Below, piece after piece: positions 55,655 through 63,943 of a stretch of 64,000 nucleotides of DNA. Source of the stretch: Streptomyces cinnamoneus. Lineage in GTDB: Bacteria > Actinomycetota > Actinomycetes > Streptomycetales > Streptomycetaceae. Position 1 is the first letter of the stretch. Every line of letters starts with the position of its first letter. The stretch lies in NCBI RefSeq assembly GCF_002939475.1, contig NZ_PKFQ01000001.1, positions 6,135,001-6,199,000 of the forward strand. Reading direction: 5' to 3'. The translations under genes were made by a program, and so were the position numbers. The notes beneath the pieces were generated by a model that saw nothing but the letters and a program-made list of their open reading frames with translations, made no database searches and had not been told where the DNA came from.

Positions 55655-56232
55655 GGGCACGACGCGCGGCCGGCGCACTGGCCCTGTGCGGGGCGCTGGT
55701 GGCGGGCCTGTCGGCCTGCGGCATCGAGCCGACCGAGGTCGTCGAGGTGGGACGGCCCGCCCAGGGGGTCAAACGGCCCGGCGAGCCGGTGAAGGAGGCA
55801 CGCCTGTACTTCGCCTTCCCCGGCCTGGCCGGCGGGCTGCAACCGGTCTCCCGCCCGGCCCGCGAGGGGGTGAGCGCGGAGGAGGCGGTGCTGCTGCTGT
55901 TGCACGGGCCCAACGAGGCCGAGCGGATGCGGGGGCTGTTCTCCGAGGTGCCCAAGAGCGGCGGCCGCATCGAGGTCGGCACCGCGCAGGGCCGGGTCAC
56001 CATCCAGCTGCCTCTCGACGTCGCCCGCCTGACGGTGACCGCCCGCCGGCAGCTCGTCTGCACGGCCGCCCACAACCGGGTGCCGGGCGGGCTGCCGCCC
56101 GAGCGGATCGAGGTGGACCTGGTGGGCGGGGGCAGGAAGGTGACCGGGCAGACCTGCGAGAACAGCTACGTGGTCCCCATGGTCGACCACCTGCCCACGC
56201 CGGCGCGCACCCCCGCGCCCGCCCGCACATGA
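55651..56232 (+). CDS. Lipoprotein associated with the two-component system (GerMN-like)
   Basis: 193 residues from a GTG overlapping the kinase stop. A lipoprotein signal ends in GLSACG, so Cys23 would be lipidated and the protein anchored outside. The body has RLYFAFPGLAGGLQPVSRP, EEAVLLLLHGPNEAERMRGL and VTIQLPLDVARLTV, which resemble the strands of GerMN domains. Coupling to the kinase suggests it modulates sensing, as CseA does for CseC, but that is inference. A 13-bp stem terminator begins at its stop. Confidence 0.78.
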   Translation: MRARRAAGALALCGALVAGLSACGIEPTEVVEVGRPAQGVKRPGEPVKEARLYFAFPGLAGGLQPVSRPAREGVSAEEAVLLLLHGPNEAERMRGLFSEVPKSGGRIEVGTAQGRVTIQLPLDVARLTVTARRQLVCTAAHNRVPGGLPPERIEVDLVGGGRKVTGQTCENSYVVPMVDHLPTPARTPAPART

Positions 56233-56269
56233 CCCGCCGCCGGGTGCCCGAAGGCGCCCGGCGGCGGGT
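56232..56269. terminator. Bidirectional terminator
   Basis: ACCCGCCGCCGGG (56232-56244) pairs perfectly with CCCGGCGGCGGGT (56257-56269) around a 12-nt loop, between the rightward lipoprotein gene and the leftward copper ATPase remnant. Confidence 0.8.
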
Positions 56270-56289
56270 CGTGGTCCGGCGCGCGGGGG

Positions 56290-56763
56290 TCAGCCGGCGG
56301 CCTTGAAGCTCCGCAGCCGCAGGCCGTTGCCGACGACGAAGACCGAGGAGAACGCCATCGCGGCCCCGGCGATCATCGGGTCGAGCAGCCCCGAGGCGGC
56401 CAGCGGCAGGGCGGCGACGACGGCGGTGATCAGGCGCTGGCGCAGCGGCGTCAGCTCGTCGCCCGCCCCGGTGGCGCCCTCGTCGGCCCGCTCCCCGCCG
56501 GCCGTCCCGCCGGCCCGCGGCGGCGTGGCCGCGTAACCGGTGGCCTCGACGGTCGCGACGAGGTCCGCCACCGTCACGCCGTCGCCGTAGGTGACCTTGG
56601 CCTTCTCGGCGGCGTAGTTGACCGCCGCCGCCACCCCGTCCAGGCAGTTGAGCTTCTTCTCCACGCGCGCGGCACACGAGGCGCAGGTCATGCCGCCGAT
56701 GGCGAGCTCGACCTCGGCCGTGGCCCGGGGCGCGCCGGTGGTACTCGGTGTCGTGGGGGTCAA
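56290..56763 (-). pseudogene. copA: Copper P-type ATPase (CopA) remnant: both ends kept, middle deleted
   Basis: 157 residues from the TTG at 56763, which has GAGGAG 5 nt upstream. Residues 20-90 are a heavy-metal-associated domain with the copper motif GGMTCASC. A linker leads to LTPLRQRLITAVV, the usual start of the first ATPase helix. Then, with no break, comes AALPLAASGLLDPMIAGAAM through FSSVFVVGNGLRLRSF, which is the last helix and C-terminus of CopA. Everything between, about 550-600 residues including the DKTGT and ATP-binding parts, is gone, and the frame is preserved. It cannot pump; it might still act as a membrane-bound copper-binding protein. Confidence 0.82.
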
Positions 56764-56792
56764 CGCTGCTCCTCGGGAGAGGAGGACCAATC

Positions 56793-56809
56793 ATACCCCT
56801 ATGGGGTAT
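56793..56809. promoter_or_regulatory. CsoR-like copper operator
   Basis: ATACCCCTATGGGGTAT has perfect arms ATACCCC and GGGGTAT around TAT. This is the form of the site bound by CsoR in streptomycetes. It lies 30 bp upstream of the start of the copper ATPase remnant, where it would block transcription until Cu+ releases the repressor. No csoR gene is in the window. Confidence 0.78.
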
Positions 56810-56997
56810 CGTCGGGTCCTTTTGCGCCCCCCGGGGTGTATCGCGTGTGAGGGAGGGAGGAGGGCGATCGCCTGCGGGTGTGACGGAGCGCTGTACTCGG
56901 CCCGTGAGCGTCCGAGTCGGCCCCGTGCGCTCGAACCCACAGACCACCCCTTGCCTCTTCTTCGAACTGGCGTGTGCAGCATTCGTATGCTCCGGGC

Positions 56998-57828
56998 ATG
57001 AAACTCTTTCGGTGGCGTGGCCGAGGCGAAGCCGCTCAGACGATGACAACCCCTTTGGCCCAGGCCATGGCCCTGTACCAGGCGGGGCGCTATGCCGAGG
57101 CTGAGGCCGAGGCGCGCTCCGTGGCTGCGGCCCGGTCCCGGCCGCGCGACGACACCTACGCGCCGCTGGCACTGGGTATCGCCGCGCTCGCTGCGGGCGC
57201 TCAAGGCCGCCACGCCGATGCCGTCACCACATACGACGCCCTGCTTCCGGTCTTCGGCAGGATCTTCGGCGCCGAACACCCGCAGACGCTGAAACTGCGC
57301 TCGGACCGCGCCCAGGCGCTGAGCGCACTCGCCCGGCACGCCGAATGCGAGGCGGAGTGCGGGGCCGTCGCCCGGGTCGCAGCCCGCGGCACAGGCCCGG
57401 AGATGGCGCTCATCACCACGGCCGCCCGCAACGGGCAGATCTTCGCCCTCACCGCGCTGGGCCGCCACTCGGAGGCAGAGGCGCTGGCGTGCGAGGCACT
57501 CGCCGCCCATCGCGAACCGGACCGGTTCACCCTGGTCCTGCGTCTCGGTCTGGCCCGCAGCCTCAACGGCCAGGGCCGCCACGAGGAGGCTCTCGCTGAG
57601 GCGGAGCGCGCCGACGAGCTGCGCCGCCGTCTGCCCCAGGAGCAGCGCCGCTCGGAAACCGGCGCGGTCAAGGTGGCCATGGCCACCGCCCTCCTCGGCC
57701 TGGGGCGTGCCACCGAGGCCCGTCCGCTGGCCGCGGACGCCCACGACGCCTGCCTGGCCGCCTTCGGCCCGGATCACCGTCGCAGCGCGGAGGCCAAGGC
57801 GTTGCTCGACCGTATCGACAGCGCATGA
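56998..57828 (+). CDS. TPR-repeat protein of unknown function
   Basis: 276 residues from the ATG at 56998 (MKLFRWRGRGEAAQ); an ATG 23 codons on is possible. Basic N-terminus, then at least five helical hairpins of TPR type: ALYQAGRYAEAEAEARSVAA, YDALLPVFGRIFGAEHPQTL, ALTALGRHSEAEALACEAL, GLARSLNGQGRHEEALAEAE and LGLGRATEARPLAADAHDA. The FGAEHPQTL form is the kinesin-light-chain-like TPR common in streptomycete regulators. No helix-turn-helix, signal peptide or enzyme motif. It may be a protein-binding scaffold. Confidence 0.7.
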   Translation: MKLFRWRGRGEAAQTMTTPLAQAMALYQAGRYAEAEAEARSVAAARSRPRDDTYAPLALGIAALAAGAQGRHADAVTTYDALLPVFGRIFGAEHPQTLKLRSDRAQALSALARHAECEAECGAVARVAARGTGPEMALITTAARNGQIFALTALGRHSEAEALACEALAAHREPDRFTLVLRLGLARSLNGQGRHEEALAEAERADELRRRLPQEQRRSETGAVKVAMATALLGLGRATEARPLAADAHDACLAAFGPDHRRSAEAKALLDRIDSA

Positions 57829-57862
57829 GCGGGCGCGCCGCGCCGGCGGTGGGGACGCTCAC

Positions 57863-57917
57863 CTGTGACTGAGCACGCCAGTCGGCCAGTCGGGCCCCCT
57901 GCGGCGCTCAGTCACAG
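57863..57917. repeat. 12-bp perfect inverted repeat with 31-bp spacer
   Basis: CTGTGACTGAGC (57863-57874) and GCTCAGTCACAG (57906-57917) are exact inverted copies. They lie 35 bp after the TPR gene and 127 bp from the end of the leftward dehydrogenase gene. The region 57829-58043 has no gene. It may be a long-loop terminator serving both convergent genes; the lower GC content of the arms than around them is unusual. Confidence 0.55.
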
Positions 57918-58043
57918 CGGGTGTGGGGCGTCTCTGAGGTGCGAGAGCGCGACGGCCTTCCGGCGCTTGCCCGGACACCGTAGCCCCGCCCACCGGGCGG
58001 CCCGGTGCACGGGCGGTGGCCGGCACTCCGCCGGGCGCGGCGG

Positions 58044-59081
58044 TCAGAGGCCGTCGTACAGGCCCAGCGCCTTCGCCCGGCACTCCCGTGGCGTCCCCCA
58101 CGCCGAGCGCAGCGCCCGCGCCTTGCCGATCCACAGGGACAGGTCGTACTCGGCCGTGTAGCCGATCGCCCCGTGGACCTGGAGCGCGGTGCGCGCCGCC
58201 GCGTACGCCGCGTCGCAGGCGGCGGCCTTGGCCGCGGCGACGGCGGCGGACGTCCCGGGGTCGTCCCCGGCCAGGGCCACGGCGGCGCCGAGAAGCAGCG
58301 GCCGGGCGAACTCCAGGTCGACGAGCGTGTCCGCCAGCCGGTGCTTGACCGCCTGGAACGAGCCGATGGCCGCGCCGAACTGCGTGCGCCGCCGTGCGTA
58401 CGCGACCGTCCGGTCGAGCAGGGCGTGGCCCACACCGAGCGCTTGCGCCGCCGTCGCGAGGGCCGCCCACTCGGCGGCGTGCGCGGCGGCGTCCCGTACG
58501 GCCGGCCCGGTGGCGAGAAGCTCCCCGTCGCCGTGCGGGCGGGCGAGCCGCCGGGCCGGGTCGAGCGAGGGCTGCACCGGCCCGTGGCCGGGGGCCAGCC
58601 GCAGCGTGTGCCGCCCGGCGCCGCCGGCCGCCCCCTGCGGGCCGTCGACGACGAACACCGCGTCCGCCACGTCCGCGTCCAGCGCGTACGGCCCGCCGGC
58701 CGCCGCCAGGGTCAGCCGGGCCCGCCCCGCGCAGGCGCGCGGCCCCCACTCCTCCGCAGGTGCCGCCTCGCCGGCCCCGGCCAGCCGGCCGAGGAGGACG
58801 AGCGCCGCGACGGTCTCCACCAGCGGCCCGGGCACGCCGTGCCGACCCAGCTCGACGAAGGCGACCGACAACTCCACCGGCAGGAGCCCGGCACCGCCGT
58901 ACGCCTCGGGCGCGGCCGGCTGGAAGACCCCCGCCGCCGCGACCCGCTCCCACAGCGCCAGGCCCGGCCCGTGCTCGCCCCGCGCCCAGGCCCGCACCGC
59001 GGCAGGCGTACCGGCGGCGGACAGCATCCGGTCGAGCACCCGGCCGAAGGCCCTCTGCTCGGCGTCCAGGGCGAACCTCAC
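58044..59081 (-). CDS. Acyl-CoA dehydrogenase (short, FadE-type)
   Basis: 345 residues from the GTG at 59081. Acyl-CoA dehydrogenase N-terminal helices (MRFALDAEQRAFGRVLDRML), PEAYGGAGLLPVELSVAFVE, and the C-terminal FGAAIGSFQAVKHRLAD with VHGAIGYTAEYDLSLWIGKA are clear. The flavin loop in the middle is weak, as in the partner subunits of heterotetrameric steroid acyl-CoA dehydrogenases. With the neighbouring 390-residue gene it resembles the IpdE1-IpdE2 pair. It is 132 bp downstream of that gene and lies in the same run. Confidence 0.85.
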   Translation of the reverse strand: MRFALDAEQRAFGRVLDRMLSAAGTPAAVRAWARGEHGPGLALWERVAAAGVFQPAAPEAYGGAGLLPVELSVAFVELGRHGVPGPLVETVAALVLLGRLAGAGEAAPAEEWGPRACAGRARLTLAAAGGPYALDADVADAVFVVDGPQGAAGGAGRHTLRLAPGHGPVQPSLDPARRLARPHGDGELLATGPAVRDAAAHAAEWAALATAAQALGVGHALLDRTVAYARRRTQFGAAIGSFQAVKHRLADTLVDLEFARPLLLGAAVALAGDDPGTSAAVAAAKAAACDAAYAAARTALQVHGAIGYTAEYDLSLWIGKARALRSAWGTPRECRAKALGLYDGL

Positions 59082-59213
59082 CCGCGCCTCCCCGTGACCG
59101 GTCCGGGGAACCGTCCGGCACCGTCGGTCATCGCGTGCCTCCTTCGCGGCGGCCGGCGCGGTGCTTGCCGCCGTCGCCCGTCACCCGTCCCCGCCGTCCC
59201 GGATCCCGCCGCC

Positions 59214-60386
59214 TCATCCACGGCGCCCCTTCGGCAGGCCCAGGAGCCGCTCGCCGATGACGTCGCGCTGGATCTCGTTCGTGCCGGCGTAGACCGGACC
59301 GGCGAGCGCGAAGGTCCAGCCGTCCGCCCATCCGCCGCCCGCGGGCGCCTCGCCGGCCGTGTCCGCGAGTTCGCCGCGGGGGCCCAGCAGGTCCAGGGCC
59401 GTCTCGTGCAGGGCCAGGTCCAGCTCGGACCAGAACACCTTGGTGAGGCTGGACTCCGCGCCGGCGGGGTCGGCCGGCCCGGGCCGGGACGCCTGGGCGT
59501 AGCCGTGGAGCTGGTAGGCCCGAGCGCGGATCACCGCGTCGGCCACCCGGTCGCCCAGCGCCCCGTCGAGCGGTTCGCCGGCCGCCCGCCACAGGGTGAC
59601 GAGCCGCCGCGCGGCGGCCGTGAACCGTCCGGGGCTGCGCAGGGTCACCCCGCGCTCGGCGCCGGCCGTGCTCATCGCGACGCGCCAGCCCCGGCCCGGC
59701 TCACCGATGATGTCCTCGTCGGGCACGAAGACGTCGTCCAGCAGGAGTTCGGCGAAGGCCGGCTTGCCGTCCAGGCGTCCGACAGGCCGTACGGTCACGC
59801 CGTCCGCGTCCAGGGGGAACATCGCGTAGGTCAGCCCGTGGTGCGGCCGGTCCGCGCCCGGGTGGCTGCGGAAGAGGCCGAAGGCCCGGTCGGCGAAGGC
59901 CGCCCGCGAGGACCACGCCTTGTGGCCGGAGAGCAGCCAGCCGCCCTCGGTGCGCACCGCGACCGACCGCAGGGAGGCGAGGTCGGATCCCGCCTCCGGC
60001 TCGGACCACGCCTGGGCCCAGACGGTCCCGCCGCCGGCCATGGCGGGCAGCACCCGGGCCCGCTGCTCGTCGGTGCCGTGGGCGAAGAGGGTGGGGGCGA
60101 GGAGGTGGACGCCGTTCTGGGAGACGCGGGCGGGGGCGCCGGCGGCGTGGTACTCCTCCTCGAAGACCAGCCACTCCAGCAGCGAACAGCCCCGGCCGCC
60201 GTACTCCCGCGGCCAGGACACCACCGACCAGCGGCCCTCGTGGAGCGTCCGCTCCCAGGCCCGGTGCTGGGCGAACCCCGCCTCCGTCTCCAGCGAGGCG
60301 AGCGGCTCCGGCGGCACGTGCGCCGCCAGCCAGGCGCGGGCCTCGGCCCGCAGGGACCGCTCCACCGCCGTGAACCCCAGGTCCAT
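59214..60386 (-). CDS. Acyl-CoA dehydrogenase (FadE30/IpdE1-like)
   Basis: 390 residues from an ATG that shares its A with the TGA of the upstream hydratase. PREYGGRGCSLLEWLVFEEEY, WAQAWSEPEAGSDLASL (FAD-contact block), LSGHKAWSSRAAFADRAF and the C-terminal YAGTNEIQRDVIGERLLGL are all present, so this is the flavin-complete member of the pair. It introduces a double bond into a CoA thioester; similarity of the visible blocks to mycobacterial FadE30 and the KstR2 setting point to a steroid-ring-derived substrate. Confidence 0.88.
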   Translation of the reverse strand: MDLGFTAVERSLRAEARAWLAAHVPPEPLASLETEAGFAQHRAWERTLHEGRWSVVSWPREYGGRGCSLLEWLVFEEEYHAAGAPARVSQNGVHLLAPTLFAHGTDEQRARVLPAMAGGGTVWAQAWSEPEAGSDLASLRSVAVRTEGGWLLSGHKAWSSRAAFADRAFGLFRSHPGADRPHHGLTYAMFPLDADGVTVRPVGRLDGKPAFAELLLDDVFVPDEDIIGEPGRGWRVAMSTAGAERGVTLRSPGRFTAAARRLVTLWRAAGEPLDGALGDRVADAVIRARAYQLHGYAQASRPGPADPAGAESSLTKVFWSELDLALHETALDLLGPRGELADTAGEAPAGGGWADGWTFALAGPVYAGTNEIQRDVIGERLLGLPKGRRG

Positions 60387-61222
60387 CAGGCGTCCTTCAT
60401 GGCCCGGACGTCCATGCCGCCGAGCGGGTCGCGCGAGGTCTCGGCGTTGTGCGCGTGCGCCAGGTGGTGGAGCCCGAAGACGGAGTCGAGGCCGGCGTGC
60501 AGACCCTGGAGGTCCTCCGCCTGGTTGACGGCCCGCTTGGCGAGGGCGAGACCCATGCGGGGCATGCGGGCGACGCGCTCGGCCAGCTCCGCCGTCCGTC
60601 CGGCGAGCTCCGCGCGCGGCACCACGCGGTTGACCATCCCCACCTCGTACGCGCGCCGCGCGCTCATCCGGTCGCCGGTGTACAGCAGTTCCTTGGCCAC
60701 ACGCGGCGGCATCACCCACGGGTGGGCGAAGTACTCGACGCCCGGCACGCCCATCCGTACGACGGGGTCGGCGAAGAAGGCGTCCTCACTCGCCACGATC
60801 AGGTCGCACACCCAGGCCAGCGTCAGCCCGCCCGCCACACACGCCCCCTGGACGCTCGCGATCAGCGGCTTGGGCAGCTCGCGCCAGCGCCGGCACATGC
60901 CCAGGTAGACCTCCGACTCGCGGGCGAACCGCCGCTCCGCGCCCGCCTTGTCGGAGTGGTCCCACCACAGGCCGGCCCGGCGAGGATGGGGCAGGTCGGC
61001 GCCCCGCTCGGCGGTGCCGATGTCGTGGCCGGCGGAGAAGTGGTCGCCCGCCCCGGCGAGGACGACCACCTTGACGGCGTCGTCGTCCGACGCCGCGTAG
61101 AAGGCGCCGTCCAGCGCGTACGTCATGTCCAGGTTCTGGGCGTTGCGGTACCGCGGCCGGTTCATGGTGACCGTCGCCACCGGGCCGCGCCGCTCGTAGC
61201 GCACTACAGGGTCAGTGGACAT
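60386..61222 (-). CDS. Enoyl-CoA hydratase/isomerase family protein
   Basis: 278 residues from an ATG with AGGA at good spacing. Crotonase blocks: VTMNRPRYRNAQN, GAGDHFSAGHDIGTAE (first oxyanion peptide), and GACVAGGLTLAWVCDLIVASE. The long insertion RRAGLWWDHSDKAGAERRFA after the first loop is not usual for fatty-acid hydratases. It is the first gene of the leftward arm and so is next to the candidate KstR2 site. It probably hydrates or hydrolyses a CoA ester made in steroid ring opening. Confidence 0.88.
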   Translation of the reverse strand: MSTDPVVRYERRGPVATVTMNRPRYRNAQNLDMTYALDGAFYAASDDDAVKVVVLAGAGDHFSAGHDIGTAERGADLPHPRRAGLWWDHSDKAGAERRFARESEVYLGMCRRWRELPKPLIASVQGACVAGGLTLAWVCDLIVASEDAFFADPVVRMGVPGVEYFAHPWVMPPRVAKELLYTGDRMSARRAYEVGMVNRVVPRAELAGRTAELAERVARMPRMGLALAKRAVNQAEDLQGLHAGLDSVFGLHHLAHAHNAETSRDPLGGMDVRAMKDA

Positions 61223-61236
61223 GGCGATCCTTCCCT

Positions 61237-61250
61237 AACAAGTGTTTGGT
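61237..61250. promoter_or_regulatory. KstR2-type operator between the divergent arms
   Basis: AACAAGTGTTTGGT matches the mycobacterial/rhodococcal KstR2 motif AnCAAGnnCTTGnT at all fixed positions but one (T for C at position 9). It lies 15 bp before the hydratase start and 17 bp before the SDR start, so one bound repressor would shut both arms. Wider symmetry is CCTAACAA/TTGGTAGG. Confidence 0.75.
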
Positions 61251-61266
61251 AGGTTAACGTACGGCC

Positions 61267-62094
61267 ATGAGCAGCGTCGAGGAGTCGCGCACGCCCCGCA
61301 CCGCTCCCCGCTCCGGCCCGCCGCCCCGCCCCGCCCCGCACGCCCTGCTGTCCGGCCGCACGGCCGTCGTCACCGCGGCCGCCGGGACCGGCATCGGCGG
61401 GGCGACCGCCCGCCGTTTCCTGGAGGAAGGCGCCGCCGTCGTCCTCGGAGACGCCCACGAACGCAGGCTCCGCGCCACCGTGACCGCGCTCGCCGGGGAG
61501 TTCGGCGCCGGACGGGTCGCCGGAACGCCCTGCGACGTGACGGACGAGGGCCAGGTCGCCGCCCTGCTCGACCTGGCCCGGGCCCGGCACGGCCCCCTCG
61601 ACGTCCTCGTCAACAACGCCGGCCTCGGCGGCACCGCCGAACTCGCCGACATGACCGACGAGCAGTGGCACCGCGTCCTGGACACCACCCTGAACGGCAC
61701 CTTCCGCTGCACCCGCGCCGCCCTGCGCCGCATGCGCGCCGACGGCACCGGCGGGGTGGTCGTCAACAACGCCTCCGTCATCGGCTGGCGGGCCCAGCGC
61801 GGCCAGGCCCACTACGCCGCCGCCAAGGCCGGCGTCATGGCCCTCACCCGCTGCGCCGCCGTCGAGGCCGCCGCCTACGGGGTCCGGGTCAACGCGGTCG
61901 CGCCCAGCCTCGCCGCGCACCCCCACCTGGCCAGGGTCACCACCCCCGGGCTGCTCGCCGAACTGGCCGAGCGGGAGGCCTTCGGACGGGCCGCGGAGCC
62001 CTGGGAGGTCGCCAACGTCATCGTGTTCCTCGCCAGCGACTACTCCTCGTACATGACCGGCGAGACCGTCTCCGTCAGCAGCCAGCGCGCGTGA
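61267..62094 (+). CDS. Short-chain dehydrogenase/reductase
   Basis: 275 residues. The NAD(P) motif is TAAAGTGIGGATA (TGxxxGIG variant) near 36-48; VNNAGLGG follows, then the catalytic NNASVIGW and YAAAKAG (Tyr and Lys). The N-terminal 28 residues are a Pro/Arg-rich extension. In KstR2 regulons such SDRs oxidise hydroxyacyl-CoA intermediates (compare Rv3548c/Rv3549c). It is the first gene of the rightward arm; the tetR gene begins 12 bp later. Confidence 0.88.
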   Translation: MSSVEESRTPRTAPRSGPPPRPAPHALLSGRTAVVTAAAGTGIGGATARRFLEEGAAVVLGDAHERRLRATVTALAGEFGAGRVAGTPCDVTDEGQVAALLDLARARHGPLDVLVNNAGLGGTAELADMTDEQWHRVLDTTLNGTFRCTRAALRRMRADGTGGVVVNNASVIGWRAQRGQAHYAAAKAGVMALTRCAAVEAAAYGVRVNAVAPSLAAHPHLARVTTPGLLAELAEREAFGRAAEPWEVANVIVFLASDYSSYMTGETVSVSSQRA

Positions 62095-62106
62095 CCGGTC
62101 CTGGAC

Positions 62107-62739
62107 GTGGACGAGAATGAAACCGTGCCGATCAGCAAGAAGACCACCACGGGCAAGCCGGCTCCCGCACGACGCGGGGAACTGCTGGCCACCGCGGCCG
62201 ACGTGTTCGCCGAACAGGGCTACAGCGCCACCACCGTCCGCCGCATCGCCGACGCCGCGGGCATCCTCGCGGGCAGCCTCTACTACCACTTCGACTCCAA
62301 GGAGTCGATGCTCGACGAGATCCTCTCCACCTTCCTCGACGAGCTGTGGGCCGGCTACGACGCCGTGCTCGCCGCCCGGCTCGCCCCCCGGCAGACCCTG
62401 GAGGCCCTCGTCACCGAGTCCTTCCGGGAGATCGACCGGCACCGCGCCGCCGTCGCCATCTACCAGAGGGAGTCCCGGCACCTGGTGGGCCAGCCGCGCT
62501 TCGGCTACCTCGCCGAGTCGCAGCGCAAGTTCGAAAGGGTGTGGCTGGGCACCCTGGAGCGCGGGGCCGCCGAAGGGGCCTTCCGCGCCGATCTCGACGT
62601 CCGGCTCGCCTACCGCTTCGTGCGGGACACGGTCTGGGTCGCGGCGTCCTGGTACCGGCCGGGCGGGGCGCACAGCCCCGAGGAGATCGCCCGGCAGTAC
62701 CTGTCGATGGTCCTGGACGGGATCGCCGTACGAGCCTAG
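62107..62739 (+). CDS. kstR2: TetR-family repressor, KstR2-like
   Basis: 210 residues from the GTG at 62107; a GTG at 62125 is also possible. The helix-turn-helix reads TTVRRIADAAGILAGSLYYHF, and the ligand part contains VAIYQRESRHLVGQPRF and FVRDTVWVAASWYRPGG. These follow the KstR2 sequence of mycobacteria closely, including the WYRPGG block. KstR2 is released by HIP-CoA, an intermediate of steroid C/D-ring breakdown. The neighbouring near-consensus site and FadA6-like thiolase agree with this reading. Confidence 0.85.
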   Translation: MDENETVPISKKTTTGKPAPARRGELLATAADVFAEQGYSATTVRRIADAAGILAGSLYYHFDSKESMLDEILSTFLDELWAGYDAVLAARLAPRQTLEALVTESFREIDRHRAAVAIYQRESRHLVGQPRFGYLAESQRKFERVWLGTLERGAAEGAFRADLDVRLAYRFVRDTVWVAASWYRPGGAHSPEEIARQYLSMVLDGIAVRA

Positions 62740-62753
62740 GAGCAGTGGGAGCC

Positions 62754-63911
62754 ATGGCCGAGGCATACGTCGTCGAAGCGGTGCGCACGCCCGTCGGCCG
62801 GCGCGGCGGCGCCCTCGCCGCCGCCCACCCCGCCGACCTGGCGGCGCACGTCATCACGGCGCTGATGGAGCGCACGGGCGTGGACCCGGCGGCCGTGGAC
62901 GACGTCGTCCTCGGCTGCCTCGACACCGTCGGGCCGCAGGCCGGCGACATCGCCCGCACCAGCTGGCTGGCCGCGGGGCTGCCCGAGGAGGTGCCCGGCG
63001 TGACGGTCGACCGGCAGTGCGGATCCGGTCAGCAGGCCGTCCACTTCGCCGCGCAGGCCGTGCTGTCCGGCACCCAGGACCTCGTCGTCGCCGGCGGCAC
63101 CCAGAACATGTCGCAGGTGCCCATCGCCTACGCGGCCCGCCGCGCCGCCGAACCCCTGGGCCTGACCGACGGACCGTACGCCGGTTCGCGCGGCTGGCGG
63201 GCCCGCTACGGCGACCGGCCCGTCGACCAGTTCCACGGCGCCGAACTGATCGCCGACACGTGGGGCATCTCCCGCGAGGCCATGGAGGAGTTCGCGCTGG
63301 GCTCGCACCGGCGGGCCGTGCGGGCCGCCGACGAGGGCCGCTTCGCCCGCGAGACCGTCGCGTACGGCGGCCTGACGGCCGACGAGGGCCCCCGCCGGGA
63401 CACGTCCGCGGCCGCCATGGCCGCCCTCCGGCCGGTCGTCCCCGGCGGCCGCCTGACCGCGGCCGTCTCCTCGCAGATATCCGACGGGGCGGCCGTGCTG
63501 CTCATCGCGAGCGAGAACGCCGTGCGCGACCACGGACTGACGCCGAGGGCCCGGATCCACCACCTGTCGGTCCGGGGCGAGGACCCCGTCCGCATGCTCA
63601 CGGCCCCCATCCCGGCCACCGCCCACGCCCTGCGGAAGACGGGGCTCACCATGGACGACATCGACCTCGTCGAGATCAACGAGGCGTTCGCCCCCGTCGT
63701 CCTGGCCTGGCTGGAGGAGACGGGCGCCGACCCGGACAAGGTCAACGTCAACGGCGGAGCCATCGCGCTCGGGCATCCGCTGGGCGCGACGGGGGCGCGG
63801 CTGATGACGACGCTGCTGCACGAGCTGGAACGCGGAGGCGGCCGCTACGGCCTGCAGACGATGTGCGAAGGGGGAGGGCAGGCCAACGTGACCGTCATCG
63901 AGCGCCTGTGA
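62754..63911 (+). CDS. fadA6: Acetyl-CoA acetyltransferase, FadA6-like thiolase
   Basis: 385 residues from an ATG with GGGAG just upstream. The thiolase residues are in place: Cys89 in VDRQCGSGQQAV, His341 in AIALGHPLGATGA and Cys371 in QTMCEGGGQAN. EAVRTPVGRRGGALA at the start and ARIHHLSVRGEDPVRML resemble mycobacterial FadA6, the KstR2-regulon thiolase thought to act late in HIP degradation. It follows the repressor by 14 bp and ends the rightward arm. Confidence 0.9.
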   Translation: MAEAYVVEAVRTPVGRRGGALAAAHPADLAAHVITALMERTGVDPAAVDDVVLGCLDTVGPQAGDIARTSWLAAGLPEEVPGVTVDRQCGSGQQAVHFAAQAVLSGTQDLVVAGGTQNMSQVPIAYAARRAAEPLGLTDGPYAGSRGWRARYGDRPVDQFHGAELIADTWGISREAMEEFALGSHRRAVRAADEGRFARETVAYGGLTADEGPRRDTSAAAMAALRPVVPGGRLTAAVSSQISDGAAVLLIASENAVRDHGLTPRARIHHLSVRGEDPVRMLTAPIPATAHALRKTGLTMDDIDLVEINEAFAPVVLAWLEETGADPDKVNVNGGAIALGHPLGATGARLMTTLLHELERGGGRYGLQTMCEGGGQANVTVIERL

Positions 63912-63943
63912 CCGCCCCGGCCGCCCGCCCCCCGCACCACGGC

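Noticed and set aside
53426..56232. Assignment of the second two-component system as CseBC or AfsQ
   Set aside because: The order and lipoprotein are reminiscent, but there is no adjacent sigma factor and the receiver sequence does not match either closely enough by eye.
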